Part shown: piece after piece, positions 1 to 8,110 of the stretch
How the letters are laid out: every line of letters starts with the position of its first letter
Numbering within the stretch: the stretch's first letter is position 1
Assembly: GCA_036270095.1 (NCBI GenBank)
Contig: DATBDE010000149.1
Coordinates: 1-64,000 of the forward strand
Length of the DNA: 64,000 nt
Direction: 5' to 3'
DNA from: DATBDE01 sp036270095
GTDB taxonomy: Bacteria > Actinomycetota > Thermoleophilia > Solirubrobacterales > Solirubrobacteraceae
Program-made: the position numbers and the translations under genes
The notes under the pieces: model-generated
The model's database searches: none
Told to the model about the DNA's origin: nothing
What the model saw: the letters and a program-made list of their open reading frames with translations, nothing else

Positions 1-2
1 GG

Positions 3-296
3 TCGCGCGACTTCTACGGCCGGCAGCTGAAGGATTGGAAGGGCTCGGCGGAGGTCGAGCAGATGGTGCCTCGGGGGATGAGTGCCTACGGGCGACTGTG
101 CGGCTGGACGCTGGCCCGCGCCCACGCCCGCAGCGGCGACCGCATCGCCATCGCCGCCTACCTGGGCAACGGCACCAGCTTCGACCGTGCGCTCGTCGAG
201 TTCTCCAAGGCCTACGCCGACCAGAACGACCGCGACTACCAAGCGCTGAAGAACGCGGTCGACTCCGGCCGGCTCGACGCGCAGACAGCCCTCTGA
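3..296 (+). CDS. DUF2252 family protein, C-terminal fragment
   Basis: The reading frame is open from the left edge of the window and ends in TGA; the first internal ATG (63) is not the real start. The visible 97 residues carry the typical DUF2252 C-terminus: RDFYGRQLKDWKGSAEVEQM, then CGWTLARAHARSGD and a final segment with YADQNDRDYQAL. DUF2252 proteins resemble kinase-fold (aminoglycoside phosphotransferase-like) proteins but have no settled function. The gene runs on the plus strand and converges on the lanM gene, whose stop lies 72 bases further on. The N-terminal kinase-like part is outside the window. Confidence 0.8.
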   Translation, partial: SRDFYGRQLKDWKGSAEVEQMVPRGMSAYGRLCGWTLARAHARSGDRIAIAAYLGNGTSFDRALVEFSKAYADQNDRDYQALKNAVDSGRLDAQTAL

Positions 297-368
297 CAAA
301 GGGCAAAGCCGCGCGTCGGACCGCAAGCCCGCGCGACCGCGTGCGCACGACCCTTCGCCCATCGCCGT

Positions 369-3300
369 TCACCCCCGCGGCGACGCGCCGGACAACCCGG
401 CGGACAGGACGGACGGCAGCACGCGCTCGTCGGGCGCCAGCGTCGCGTCCAGCAACGCGAGGCCGACCCCAGCCGCTCCGTTGAAGAGCCCGAGCGCGTC
501 GCCGAAGCTGTAGCCGCCGTCCGCGCGGCGGGTGGCCAGGGCTCGTCCTTCGAGCGCGGCCGCCGGGCCGAGCCACCGGGCTTCGTCGCGCAGCCCGGCT
601 GCCAGACGAAGGATCGCGGCGCGGCCGAAGCGGCCGCAGCACAGGGAATCGCCCGCGTAGCGCGCGTCCGCCGTCGAGGTCAGGGCGTCCTCTAGCTCCG
701 TCTCCGTGCCCGCATCCTCCGCCGAGGTCCCGAGGAGGCAGAGTCTGGACACCGCCACGCCCGGAGCGCCGTGGCACCAGCCGAGCATGAACCGGTGCGG
801 CTGCGACGCATATCCGGGCCGCAGGTCCGGCCAGTTGCGCTCGACGGGGTCGAAGGCCTCGCGCTCGAAGCGCAGGGCCCTGCCCACCGCCTGCCGGTAT
901 GACGCGCGTGGGAGGGCCGCGTCGAGCCGGGCCAGCGCCGCCGTCATGCCGGACGCACCATGAGAGAAGCCGGTCAGCGGCCTCGACCCCATGGCCTCGG
1001 GCAGCCATCCCCCACCGGGATCCTGTCGGGCGACCAGGTTGTCGCCAGCCGCCTCGGCGAGCATCATCGCCCTCGGCGTGCCCACCGCGAGCAACGGGCC
1101 GATCAGGCCGGCGCTTCCCTCCATGACGTCCACCCGTCGATCGTCGTTCAGGCGGTCCGCCGTGAGGGCGTCGAGCAGGGACGACACCTTCTCCGCGATG
1201 GCATCCCGCAGATCGGGGAGCAGCCCGGCGAGGCGCAACAGCGTCAGGAGCACCCCTCCGGCGCCGTTGAGCCCGAGCGCCTGGTCGCGCCACCAGCGCT
1301 TGCTCTCCTGCACGCCGGCGACCCTCAGCAGATCCGCGCTCGCGCCGAGCGCGGTCCGGCAGTAGACGTCTGGCTCGGCACGGCCGCTGTGCGCCAGGGC
1401 GGCGACGAAGAGCGCGATGCCGGCACGGCCGCTGTACAGCGACGGCCCGAGCGCCCCGTAGCGCGACCGCTGGACATCGGCGGCGACGTCGATGCCCAGC
1501 CATTCCAGGGCGCCGGTCCCGTCGGCGACGGCGGTGTCGACCACGAGCCGGCCGAGGGCCCGCGCCTCGGCTACGCGGTCCTCGTCGGAGACCTCGTCGC
1601 GCGGTTCCCCGTCGGTGCGTGCCGGAGCGCCGCCAAGGGAATGCAGCGGGCGTCGGTTCTTGGCCGCGATGACCCCACGGATCAGCTGGACCTGAAAAGC
1701 GATCGCAGCGCGGTCGAGACGACGGATCTTCTCGCATGCCTGCTCGTAGCCGCTCACCCTGAAGTAGCCGGCGATCTCGCCGCCCTCGGGCAGGAGAAGG
1801 TCCACGCTGTCGATTACCTGGTCAAAGCAGGGGATGTCGAGCCGCTCCATCTGCGCGACCTCCGACCGGAACACGGGCCATCCCGGGGGTCGCTCGCGCG
1901 AGACGAGATAGCTCCGCGCAAGCGTCTCCAAGGTCAGCCGCTGGGAGACGTCGGAGCGCAGGGCGGCGGGCTCGAGCTGCCGGTCGAGCAGCCAGCGGTA
2001 CAGCCACGTCGGCCGTGCGACGTGGCGGCGTCGGAGCTGCCGGAAACGCGAAAGCGGACCGTCCTCGGCGGTCCACTCATCGCGGGCCCGGGCGATGGCC
2101 AGCAGCTGGCCTTCGAACCCGGCACAGAACTCCTCGGTGAAGTCACACAGGCGGTTCGGGCTTCCGATGCCCACGGGCAGCGAGAGCGGCAGGGACGCCG
2201 GCACCCCGATCTCACCGGCGCGCATGGCGTCGGTGTTGAGGTCCATCCATCCGATGGCGTTGCCGCGCGGACTCGGCGGCGGATCGATGCCGAGGGCGCT
2301 GGTGTCACGGGGTGTGCGCTGTGTCCCGATGAAGTCCCACTGGGGCAGGAGCCCGAGGCGAAGCACCGATGTGCCGATCTGGTCGTACAGGCCACGCGAC
2401 GGATCGGCCCGCGCGGAAACGTCTGCGCCGCCGTCGGGGACGCCTTCGAACAGGGTCTCGGCGTCGACGAGGACGAGGTCGGTCCCGCAGGCGATGAGGT
2501 TCTCGTGATGGCAGTCGGTACCGCCGAGCAGGTGCAGGAGCGCGGTCAGGCGCCCGGCGTTCCGGTAGAACGCCCGCAGCTCGGGATCGGTTGCGCACAC
2601 GGCGTGGGGAACGCCTTCCATGTAGCCGTACCCGTCGCGGACGATCACTGTGATGCTCCGCAGGGGCCCGTCGTCGAGCGGTGACCGAGGCAGGCTCGCC
2701 ACGAGGGACTGGACGGCGCGGTCGACCCGCAGGTCCTTCGGCTTGTAGGCCACCGTCTGGACGTCGGCGGGCGAGGACGCCGAGGTGAAGGTCAGCATTG
2801 CCACCGTTCGGCCGCCGTTGTGCGGGTCGCCGGCGCCTTGCCGAACGCCCGTCAGCGTGGCGTCGCCACGCAGACCGAGGGCGTCCTCCAAGAGGCCGCG
2901 GTCACGGTGCAGGCGCACGAGCACCTCGACGCTGCCACGCAGCCATTGACCAACGACGGTGGACAGATGGCGCTCGAGCACCGGGCAGGCGTTCGTGACG
3001 CTCTGGAGCCCATCGCTGCGCAGCTCCTCCAGGAACGTGCAGTAGAGGGTTCGGTCCGGTCCCGGCTCGCCGCCTGCGAGGGCCCGGGCATAGGCGACAG
3101 CGACGGCGCTCGGCGGGCGTCGTGCGTTGAAGGCCGTCCACAGCGCTGCCTCGCCCACCGCCGCCAGCCTGCCGACCAGGTGATCGCCAAGGTCCCGTCG
3201 CACACCCTCGCTGGGCACGACATCAGCTGGAAGACGGCCGACGAGTTCCTCCGTCGCGCGCGCGGCCATTCGTGACCAGAGCTCGCCGAACGCCTCGGAC

Positions 3301-3605
3301 GAGCGCCGATCCGAGGCACGGATGCGCGCCGAGGCCCTGAGCCAATCCCGGACCACCGGGAAGCAGTCCGCCGCGTCGGTGCTCGGCCCACGGAGCAGGT
3401 GCGCGGTGCCGACGTTCTCCGCGTTGACACCGTCCCACTCGAGTCGGCGCCGCAGGACCTCAGGTTCACTCGCCCCGAGCGCCTTCAGCCAACGCGTCTG
3501 GACTAGAGCGTCATCCAGGGCGGGGCATCCGGGGGAACGCAAGGCGGCGCAAAGGTCTCGGTCGAGTAGACCGACGTCCCCACGAAGCAGCACGTGAAGA
3601 CGCAA
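369..3605 (-). CDS. lanM: Class II lanthipeptide synthetase LanM (ProcM-like, three-Cys zinc site)
   Basis: 1078 residues, normal for LanM, which dehydrates Ser/Thr of a precursor peptide and then joins them to Cys thiols. The dehydratase half shows kinase-like residues in CylM order: K288/K290 in VAYKPKDL, D364, H366 and N369 in TDCHHEN, D381 and E383 in VDAETLFE. The C-terminal LanC-like cyclase has H882 (FSHGASG), C944 (GWCHGAPG) and C989-C990 (SLCCGRFG). The CCG motif in place of CHG implies Cys-Cys-Cys zinc ligation, known from relaxed-specificity ProcM. The frame opens with a TTG at 3605 without a good Shine-Dalgarno and then overlaps the precursor gene by 103 bases; TTG 3542 is an alternative. 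The LanM N-terminal motif RWLKALGASEPEVLRRRL begins near residue 38, so either start keeps the catalytic parts. No LanT exporter/protease is visible nearby. Confidence 0.92.
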   Translation of the reverse strand: MRLHVLLRGDVGLLDRDLCAALRSPGCPALDDALVQTRWLKALGASEPEVLRRRLEWDGVNAENVGTAHLLRGPSTDAADCFPVVRDWLRASARIRASDRRSSEAFGELWSRMAARATEELVGRLPADVVPSEGVRRDLGDHLVGRLAAVGEAALWTAFNARRPPSAVAVAYARALAGGEPGPDRTLYCTFLEELRSDGLQSVTNACPVLERHLSTVVGQWLRGSVEVLVRLHRDRGLLEDALGLRGDATLTGVRQGAGDPHNGGRTVAMLTFTSASSPADVQTVAYKPKDLRVDRAVQSLVASLPRSPLDDGPLRSITVIVRDGYGYMEGVPHAVCATDPELRAFYRNAGRLTALLHLLGGTDCHHENLIACGTDLVLVDAETLFEGVPDGGADVSARADPSRGLYDQIGTSVLRLGLLPQWDFIGTQRTPRDTSALGIDPPPSPRGNAIGWMDLNTDAMRAGEIGVPASLPLSLPVGIGSPNRLCDFTEEFCAGFEGQLLAIARARDEWTAEDGPLSRFRQLRRRHVARPTWLYRWLLDRQLEPAALRSDVSQRLTLETLARSYLVSRERPPGWPVFRSEVAQMERLDIPCFDQVIDSVDLLLPEGGEIAGYFRVSGYEQACEKIRRLDRAAIAFQVQLIRGVIAAKNRRPLHSLGGAPARTDGEPRDEVSDEDRVAEARALGRLVVDTAVADGTGALEWLGIDVAADVQRSRYGALGPSLYSGRAGIALFVAALAHSGRAEPDVYCRTALGASADLLRVAGVQESKRWWRDQALGLNGAGGVLLTLLRLAGLLPDLRDAIAEKVSSLLDALTADRLNDDRRVDVMEGSAGLIGPLLAVGTPRAMMLAEAAGDNLVARQDPGGGWLPEAMGSRPLTGFSHGASGMTAALARLDAALPRASYRQAVGRALRFEREAFDPVERNWPDLRPGYASQPHRFMLGWCHGAPGVAVSRLCLLGTSAEDAGTETELEDALTSTADARYAGDSLCCGRFGRAAILRLAAGLRDEARWLGPAAALEGRALATRRADGGYSFGDALGLFNGAAGVGLALLDATLAPDERVLPSVLSAGLSGASPRG

Positions 3606-3868
3606 GCTAGGGAGAAGCCTTCGACCTCCTGCTGCGACGGTGTGACGGCGTAGTCGCCGGGTCGTTTCAGGGCGCCGGAGATGTCGTAGCCGGCGTCTTC
3701 GGCGATCCGGCTCAGGGCCGCGACGTTCGCTTCGGCGAGCTCGTCGATCCGCGCCCTGACCTTGGTGGCTTCGCGCCGAGCCGACTTCTCGGCCGCGAGG
3801 AACTTGTCTCTCAGCTCCTCATCGGTCTTGAGTCGCTCGAGCAGCGCAGGCAGTTGCGAGCCTTCCAC
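3503..3868 (-). CDS. lanA: Lanthipeptide precursor peptide with Nif11-like leader
   Basis: 121 residues from GTG 3868, chosen because GGGGGAGG stands nine bases upstream. Residues 5-30 (LPALLERLKTDEELRDKF) and 50-66 (AALSRIAEDAGYDIS) match the two helical parts of Nif11-type leaders, with about 20 extra charged residues between them. Leader end is unclear: there is no Gly-Gly, only EVEG at 81-84. The remaining ~37 residues form a core rich in modifiable residues: Cys at 89, 93, 94 and 110, Ser/Thr at 86, 92, 98, 99, 102, 103, 105 and 120, and a Pro-rich tail. Immediately upstream of lanM on the same strand and overlapping it. Product, ring pattern and activity are unknown. GTG 3907 would add 13 residues. 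The larger open frame to 4540 is a read-through artefact. Confidence 0.82.
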   Translation of the reverse strand: MEGSQLPALLERLKTDEELRDKFLAAEKSARREATKVRARIDELAEANVAALSRIAEDAGYDISGALKRPGDYAVTPSQQEVEGFSLACVFTCCFVGTSVYSTETFAPPCVPPDAPPWMTL

Positions 3869-3877
3869 GGCTATGAA

Positions 3878-3885
3878 CCTCCCCC
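3878..3885 (-). promoter_or_regulatory. Shine-Dalgarno of the lanthipeptide precursor
   Basis: GGGGGAGG on the minus strand, nine bases before GTG 3868. It decides the start of the precursor gene. lanM downstream has no comparable site, so translational coupling through the overlap is likely. Confidence 0.7.
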
Positions 3886-4080
3886 GATCCAGACGCGCTG
3901 AGGACACGGCCAAGTGGCCCTCCTCATTGTGTGCAAGCGTACAAGCGTGGAAGTCGACGAGCAAGGCCCAGCTCTGGCGCGCCGCCGAGGATCCCGGCGC
4001 CGGTGGTGTTGCCCGGCGCGCTGACCGGCCGGGGAAGCCGCGAGAGATCGGCGCGGTCGTCGCCGGCGCCGCTGCACGAC

Positions 4081-4112
4081 GAAGGGCCCCCGGGGAGGAA
4101 CGGGGGCCCTTC
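4081..4112 (-). terminator. GC-rich hairpin, likely terminator of the 121-residue secreted protein gene
   Basis: Perfect inverted repeat GAAGGGCCCCCG / CGGGGGCCCTTC with an eight-base loop, 23 bases after the stop of the minus-strand gene 4135-4500. There is no T-run, as is usual for high-GC actinobacteria. It separates that gene from the lanthipeptide genes. Confidence 0.7.
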
Positions 4113-4134
4113 GCGGCGGGAGGAGGGGCGGGGC

Positions 4135-4500
4135 TCAGGCGCTGAACGCGAACTGGCAGCCCTGGGACTTGCCGCCGGCGGCGATCTCGCCAGCGAGCTG
4201 GAGCCACTGGTGCGCGCCGTCCATGTCGTTGGCGACGGTGTCGCGCTCCTGGCCGTCGAGGGCCTCGTCGATGAGCCCGGCGTACTGCTGGCACAGGTTG
4301 TTCAGCTCCGGGCCCTTGCCGGGGGCCGAGCCCCTGACCACCCGGGACACGCCCCGGGCGCCGAGGGTCGTGCTGTTCACGGCCGTGGTCCTGGGCGGCG
4401 TGTGGGCGGCGGAGGCGGCGGAGGCCATGCTGCCGGCGCCGCCGATGGCGAGGGCGACGGTGGCGAGGGCGGCGAACGACCTGACGGTGCGGCGGTGCAT
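4135..4500 (-). CDS. Small secreted protein of unknown function
   Basis: 121 residues from ATG 4500, which has AAGGAG about eight bases upstream; longer versions of the frame add no conserved sequence. Residues 1-32 form a signal peptide (MHRRTVRSF, hydrophobic ALATVALAIGG, cleavage near SAASAA). The mature part is about 90 residues, has two cysteines (in NNLCQQY and SQGCQF) and acidic helical stretches. I recognise no family. It lies upstream of the lanthipeptide genes on the same strand, but a strong hairpin separates them, so a shared role is only a possibility. Confidence 0.75.
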   Translation of the reverse strand: MHRRTVRSFAALATVALAIGGAGSMASAASAAHTPPRTTAVNSTTLGARGVSRVVRGSAPGKGPELNNLCQQYAGLIDEALDGQERDTVANDMDGAHQWLQLAGEIAAGGKSQGCQFAFSA

Positions 4501-4640
4501 GGAGGGACTCCTTGCGGTGTGGGGGGTTGGCTGACGCCAACGAAGGTATGCCTGCAAACGCCTCGCTTTCGTCGCGTCGGCGGCGTCCCCCGCGTCGGTC
4601 ATCCGACGCGAAGGAATCGGGCCCGGCGGTGTCCGACCAC

Positions 4641-4646
4641 TACGGT
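4641..4646 (+). promoter_or_regulatory. Possible -10 element (TACGGT) of a leaderless methyltransferase gene
   Basis: TACGGT ends nine bases before GTG 4656, the spacing seen at other leaderless candidates in this window. If it is used, translation starts at 4656 and not at GTG 4629. Confidence 0.4.
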
Positions 4647-4655
4647 TCGCGGGCC

Positions 4656-5369
4656 GTGCCGCTGAGCTTCCTCGCCCACCTGCCCCTGCACAATTCCCGC
4701 CGCGGCGGGGGCGGCGGCGACCCCGACGTCGAGCTCGCGTTCTGGACCGACACCTGGGACGCCCAGATCCGCGACGGCAAGCTGTTCGCCCCCGGCGGGC
4801 TCGAGCTGCTCGGGGAGCACGCGGTCGCGAAGGACTACGAGGGCCGCCGCTGGCAGGAGGCGCGCGCGCAGGTGCGCCGCATTCTCGACGAGGCCGAGAT
4901 CGACGACCCCGAGTTCTTCGCCGGCAAGGTGGTGGCCGAGATCGGCCCGGGCCCGGTCGGCTTCCCGGAGGCCTGCGGGGCCAAGACGGCGATCGCGATC
5001 GAGCCGCTGGCCCCCCGCCTGGCCGCGGCCGGCCTGCTGCTGGACGGGGACGTCGCGTACCTGGCCGTGGGCGCCGAGGCGATCCCGCTGCTCGACGCCA
5101 GCATCGACGTCGTCGTGGCCCGCAACTCGCTCGACCACGTCGCTGACCCCGCCGCGGTGCTGCGCGAGGTCAAGCGCCTGCTGCGCCCCGGCGGCACGCT
5201 GATCCTCAACGTCGACGTCGAGGGCGTGGCCACGCCGGCCGAGCCGCACACGTTCGAGATCGAGGACATCCACCGCCTCGTCGCGCCGCTGCGCATCGAG
5301 GGCGAATACGTCCGCGAGGAGCCGCACGGCCACGAGGGCCGCCAGCTGATTGTGGTGGCGCGGCGCTAG
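4656..5369 (+). CDS. SAM-dependent methyltransferase (Methyltransf_11 type)
   Basis: About 237 residues of class I Rossmann methyltransferase. The SAM-binding glycine motif is VVAEIGPGPVGF, followed by the acidic IAIEPL, and the post-motif region reads VVVARNSLDHVADPAAVLRE with LLRPGGTLIL. The substrate cannot be told. GTG 4656 is chosen because of the TACGGT hexamer before it; GTG 4629 in the same frame would add nine residues and has GAAGGA upstream. It transcribes away from the secreted protein gene at 4135-4500. Its TAG stop shares CTAG (5366-5369) with the stop of the convergent gene. Confidence 0.8.
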   Translation: MPLSFLAHLPLHNSRRGGGGGDPDVELAFWTDTWDAQIRDGKLFAPGGLELLGEHAVAKDYEGRRWQEARAQVRRILDEAEIDDPEFFAGKVVAEIGPGPVGFPEACGAKTAIAIEPLAPRLAAAGLLLDGDVAYLAVGAEAIPLLDASIDVVVARNSLDHVADPAAVLREVKRLLRPGGTLILNVDVEGVATPAEPHTFEIEDIHRLVAPLRIEGEYVREEPHGHEGRQLIVVARR

Positions 5370-6946
5370 CGCGCCCGCCGCCCTGAGGCCCGCTTCGCCA
5401 ACACCCGCAGGCTTGCCGTCACCGGCGCGGACCGGTTGCCACCTGCGTCGATGGCGATCGCGGTCACGGCGTAGGAACCGTGCCGCAACCCGCGTGTGAG
5501 GCGGACCGATCCCGCGCCCGGTGCGGCGTCGACGGTCTGAGTCCCCGGCAGCGGCACCAGCCGCCGGCGCCGCTTGGCCGCGTGGGCCCGCCGGCGAACG
5601 GTCAGCCGCTTGGCGACCGTGATCGCGAGCCGCGCGGGCTCCGACAGCGAGAACCCGACCGTCGTGCGCGCACCCACTCGCAGCCGTCGGGGCGTGAGCT
5701 TGAGTCGGCCGAGCACCGGAGCGACGTCCGGCGCCGCAACCCCGGCGACCGTCCCCACCGCGCCCGCCCCGGCACCGCCACCGCCACCACCCGCGTCTCC
5801 GCCGCCGCCGCCCTTGCCGCCCGGCACGACCTCGTCCGCGCCGACGTCGACCGTGTCTCCCTGCGGCCGCGCCTGCCCGTCGACGTCGACGCTGTCCTCG
5901 GCCGCCCCCGCGAGCACGCCTCCCGCCGTCCCGCGGTCGATCAGCGCCGAGCCCGCCGTCAGGCGCCCGCCGGCGTCGAGGCCGGGCTCGAACTCGAGAC
6001 CGTCGACATTCGCGACCTGCGCCTGGACCGCGCCGCCCAGGAAGGCCTGGGTCCGGACAGCGCTACGTTCGAGCTCGGCGCTGCCCTTCGTGCCCACGAG
6101 CGCGAGGCCGACCCCCCGTGTCGGGCGCCGCGAACACGCTGTTGGCGGCCCGGAGCTTGGCCGGCAGCGCGGTGCCCTCCACCGACGCAGCCCGGTCGAA
6201 TCCCGACACGGTGACGTGGCGTACGTCGCCCGCCTGGCCGGTGCCCGTGGACTGCACGCGCAGGCCGATCGACGCCGATCCCGAGGCGAGGATCGCGGTG
6301 TCGAGCAGCCGGGCCGCCGCCGGAACGTCGGCGCTGACGGCGAGGCCGACGTCGGTCGCAGTCACCGTGGTGCGGCTCAGTGTCCCGGAGACGGCGCCGC
6401 CGTACTTCGCGCTGACGAGGACGTCGCGGGCGGAACCGAAGATCGCCAGCGCCTGCCCGGCCGGCGCGTCGGCGGCGACCCGCTCGGCCAGCGAGTCGCC
6501 CACGCCCACGAGCGCGATGCCGCTTGCCACGGTCAGCGAAGCGGCGAGGTCGCTGGCGTGGGAGCCCCCGACCAGGCGCACGACCTGGCCCCCGGCGGCC
6601 TGGATCCGCGTGCCACCGTCGCCACGGCCGGCGCCGACGAGGTCGACGCGCGTCGCGCCGTCGCCCACCTCGATCGAGCCGTCGTAGACGTCGGTGCTGC
6701 CGCCGGGATCGGGGAGCACGACGACGGTGTTGGCGGGCGCGTCGTCGCCCCGGTCCTCGGCGTGCACGACCGTGCGGCAGGGCACGTTCGGGTCCAAGCA
6801 CGGATTCTCGACAAGGACGGGAAGACGATCGTGTCGTAGGTGTCCGGGTCGGACTGGTTCACGTACAGGGTCGCCGCGTCGGCGGCGCGCTCGGCGCCGA
6901 TCACACCGGCGGCGGCGGCGAGAAGGGCGAGAATGGGTTTGTGCAT
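5366..6946 (-). pseudogene. Secreted repeat/beta-helix-like protein, two frameshifts
   Basis: Three overlapping frames join into one protein. It starts with a signal peptide (ATG 6946, MHKPILALLAAAAGVIG, then AATLYVNQSDPDTYDTIVF), continues in a second frame near 6820 (VENPCLDPNVPCRTVVHAED, then Gly/Val/Ser-rich strands typical of parallel beta-helix proteins) and moves to a third frame at the six-C run 6112-6117. The C-terminus has a Gly-rich linker and an Ig-like stretch (FSLSEPARLAITVAKRL, then YAVTAIAIDAGGNRS). Each piece is well conserved in character, so these may be sequencing errors or a recently broken gene. Likely extracellular; function unknown. Confidence 0.6.
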
Positions 6947-6978
6947 GACGCTCTCTCAAGCGTCGAGCGCGGGCGGGG

Positions 6979-8070
6979 TTACGCGAGGACCTCGAGCAGC
7001 CGCTCGAGGTCGGACTCGTCGTTCCACGCCCCCACCGAGGCGCGCAGGATCCCGCGCCCGGGCAGGTCGCGGATCACCACGCCCTCGCCGTGCAGGCGGT
7101 TGCGCTCGGCCTCGCTGTCGCCGTCGAAGCGCCAGGACACGAGCGTGGTCTCGCCGCGGGGCATGACGTCGCGGCCGGAGTCGACCAGCGCCTGCGCGAA
7201 CGTTGCCGCCAGCGCTCGCGCACGCTCGTGCACGGCGTCGAACCCGACCTCGGCGAGCACGTCGTGGGCCGCGATCGCGAACGCCGTGGCCTCGCGTGAC
7301 AGCGACGGCCCGTCGTAGCGGCGCCCGTCCGGCTGCAGCTTGCCCGACAGCGGGTCGTGCGGGTCGGCCATCGCGCTCCAGCCCGGGTCGGTGACGGCGA
7401 CCGCGTCGCGCATCGCGGGCGCCACCCACAGCATCCCGGCGCCATCGGGGCCGCACAGCCACTTCTGCCCCGAGCCGGAGTACACCGAGCAGGCCAGCGC
7501 CTCGACGTCGACCGCGACCGCGCCGACGCCCTGGGCGCCGTCGAGCAACAGCGGCACACCGAGCTCGGCGCAGCGGGTCGCCAGCCGCTCGGGCACCACG
7601 CGCCCGTCGACCCAGTTGATATGCGAGCAGGCCACCAGCGCCGTCTCCGCCCGCACCGCGTCGGGGAGGTCGTCCCAGGCCGCGAGCTCCAGCTCCACGC
7701 CGTGCCGGTCGCGCGCGCTGGCCAGCGGCCCGAGCAGGCCGGGGTGCTCGTCGGTCGAGGTGAGGATCACGTCGCCCGCGCGGAGGTCCAGCCCGTTGAT
7801 GGTGCGGGCGATGCCCTCCGACGTCGACGAGGTGATGGCGACGTCCTCGCTCTTGGCGCCCAGCCGGGCGGCGTAGCGGTCGCGCAGCTCCTTGCGCAGC
7901 TCCATGCGGCGCTCGAAGTGCTCGCGGACCCGGCCCGAGGCGAGCTCGTCGTCGAGCTCGGCCCGGGCCGCCGCGACGGCCTGGGTGGCGATGGGGCCGT
8001 CGGTGCCCGCGTTCAGATACGCGCGCGAGGCACACACCGGGAAGGCGGCACGAAGCCCGTCGACATCCAC
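6979..8070 (-). CDS. Class V aminotransferase / cysteine-desulfurase-like PLP enzyme
   Basis: 363 residues from GTG 8070; longer frame extensions are low-complexity and unlike the family. The PLP lysine is K203 in SGSGQKWLCGPDGAG, and D178-Q180 in LLLDGAQGVGAV is the cofactor-ring contact. SSTSEGIARTINGL holds the phosphate-binding region and ACSHINWVDGRVVP is typical of the class V fold. No catalytic Cys loop of SufS type is obvious, so it may be an isopenicillin-N-epimerase-like or EgtE-like lyase and not a true desulfurase. It follows the frameshifted secreted gene's start by about 30 bases on the same strand; no Fe-S genes are adjacent. Confidence 0.82.
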   Translation of the reverse strand: MDVDGLRAAFPVCASRAYLNAGTDGPIATQAVAAARAELDDELASGRVREHFERRMELRKELRDRYAARLGAKSEDVAITSSTSEGIARTINGLDLRAGDVILTSTDEHPGLLGPLASARDRHGVELELAAWDDLPDAVRAETALVACSHINWVDGRVVPERLATRCAELGVPLLLDGAQGVGAVAVDVEALACSVYSGSGQKWLCGPDGAGMLWVAPAMRDAVAVTDPGWSAMADPHDPLSGKLQPDGRRYDGPSLSREATAFAIAAHDVLAEVGFDAVHERARALAATFAQALVDSGRDVMPRGETTLVSWRFDGDSEAERNRLHGEGVVIRDLPGRGILRASVGAWNDESDLERLLEVLA

Positions 8071-8110
8071 CCCGGGCAATCTACGCAACCGGCCCCTCGG
8101 CCCGACGGCG

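Noticed and set aside
960..2684. 574-residue open frame on the plus strand opposite lanM
   Set aside because: Antisense shadow of a high-GC gene; Gln/Arg/Gly-rich, no motif, while the opposite strand encodes a full LanM.
3503..4540. 345-residue reading of the lanthipeptide precursor frame
   Set aside because: The first 224 residues run through the antisense of the secreted protein gene and a terminator; the true start has a strong ribosome site at 3868.
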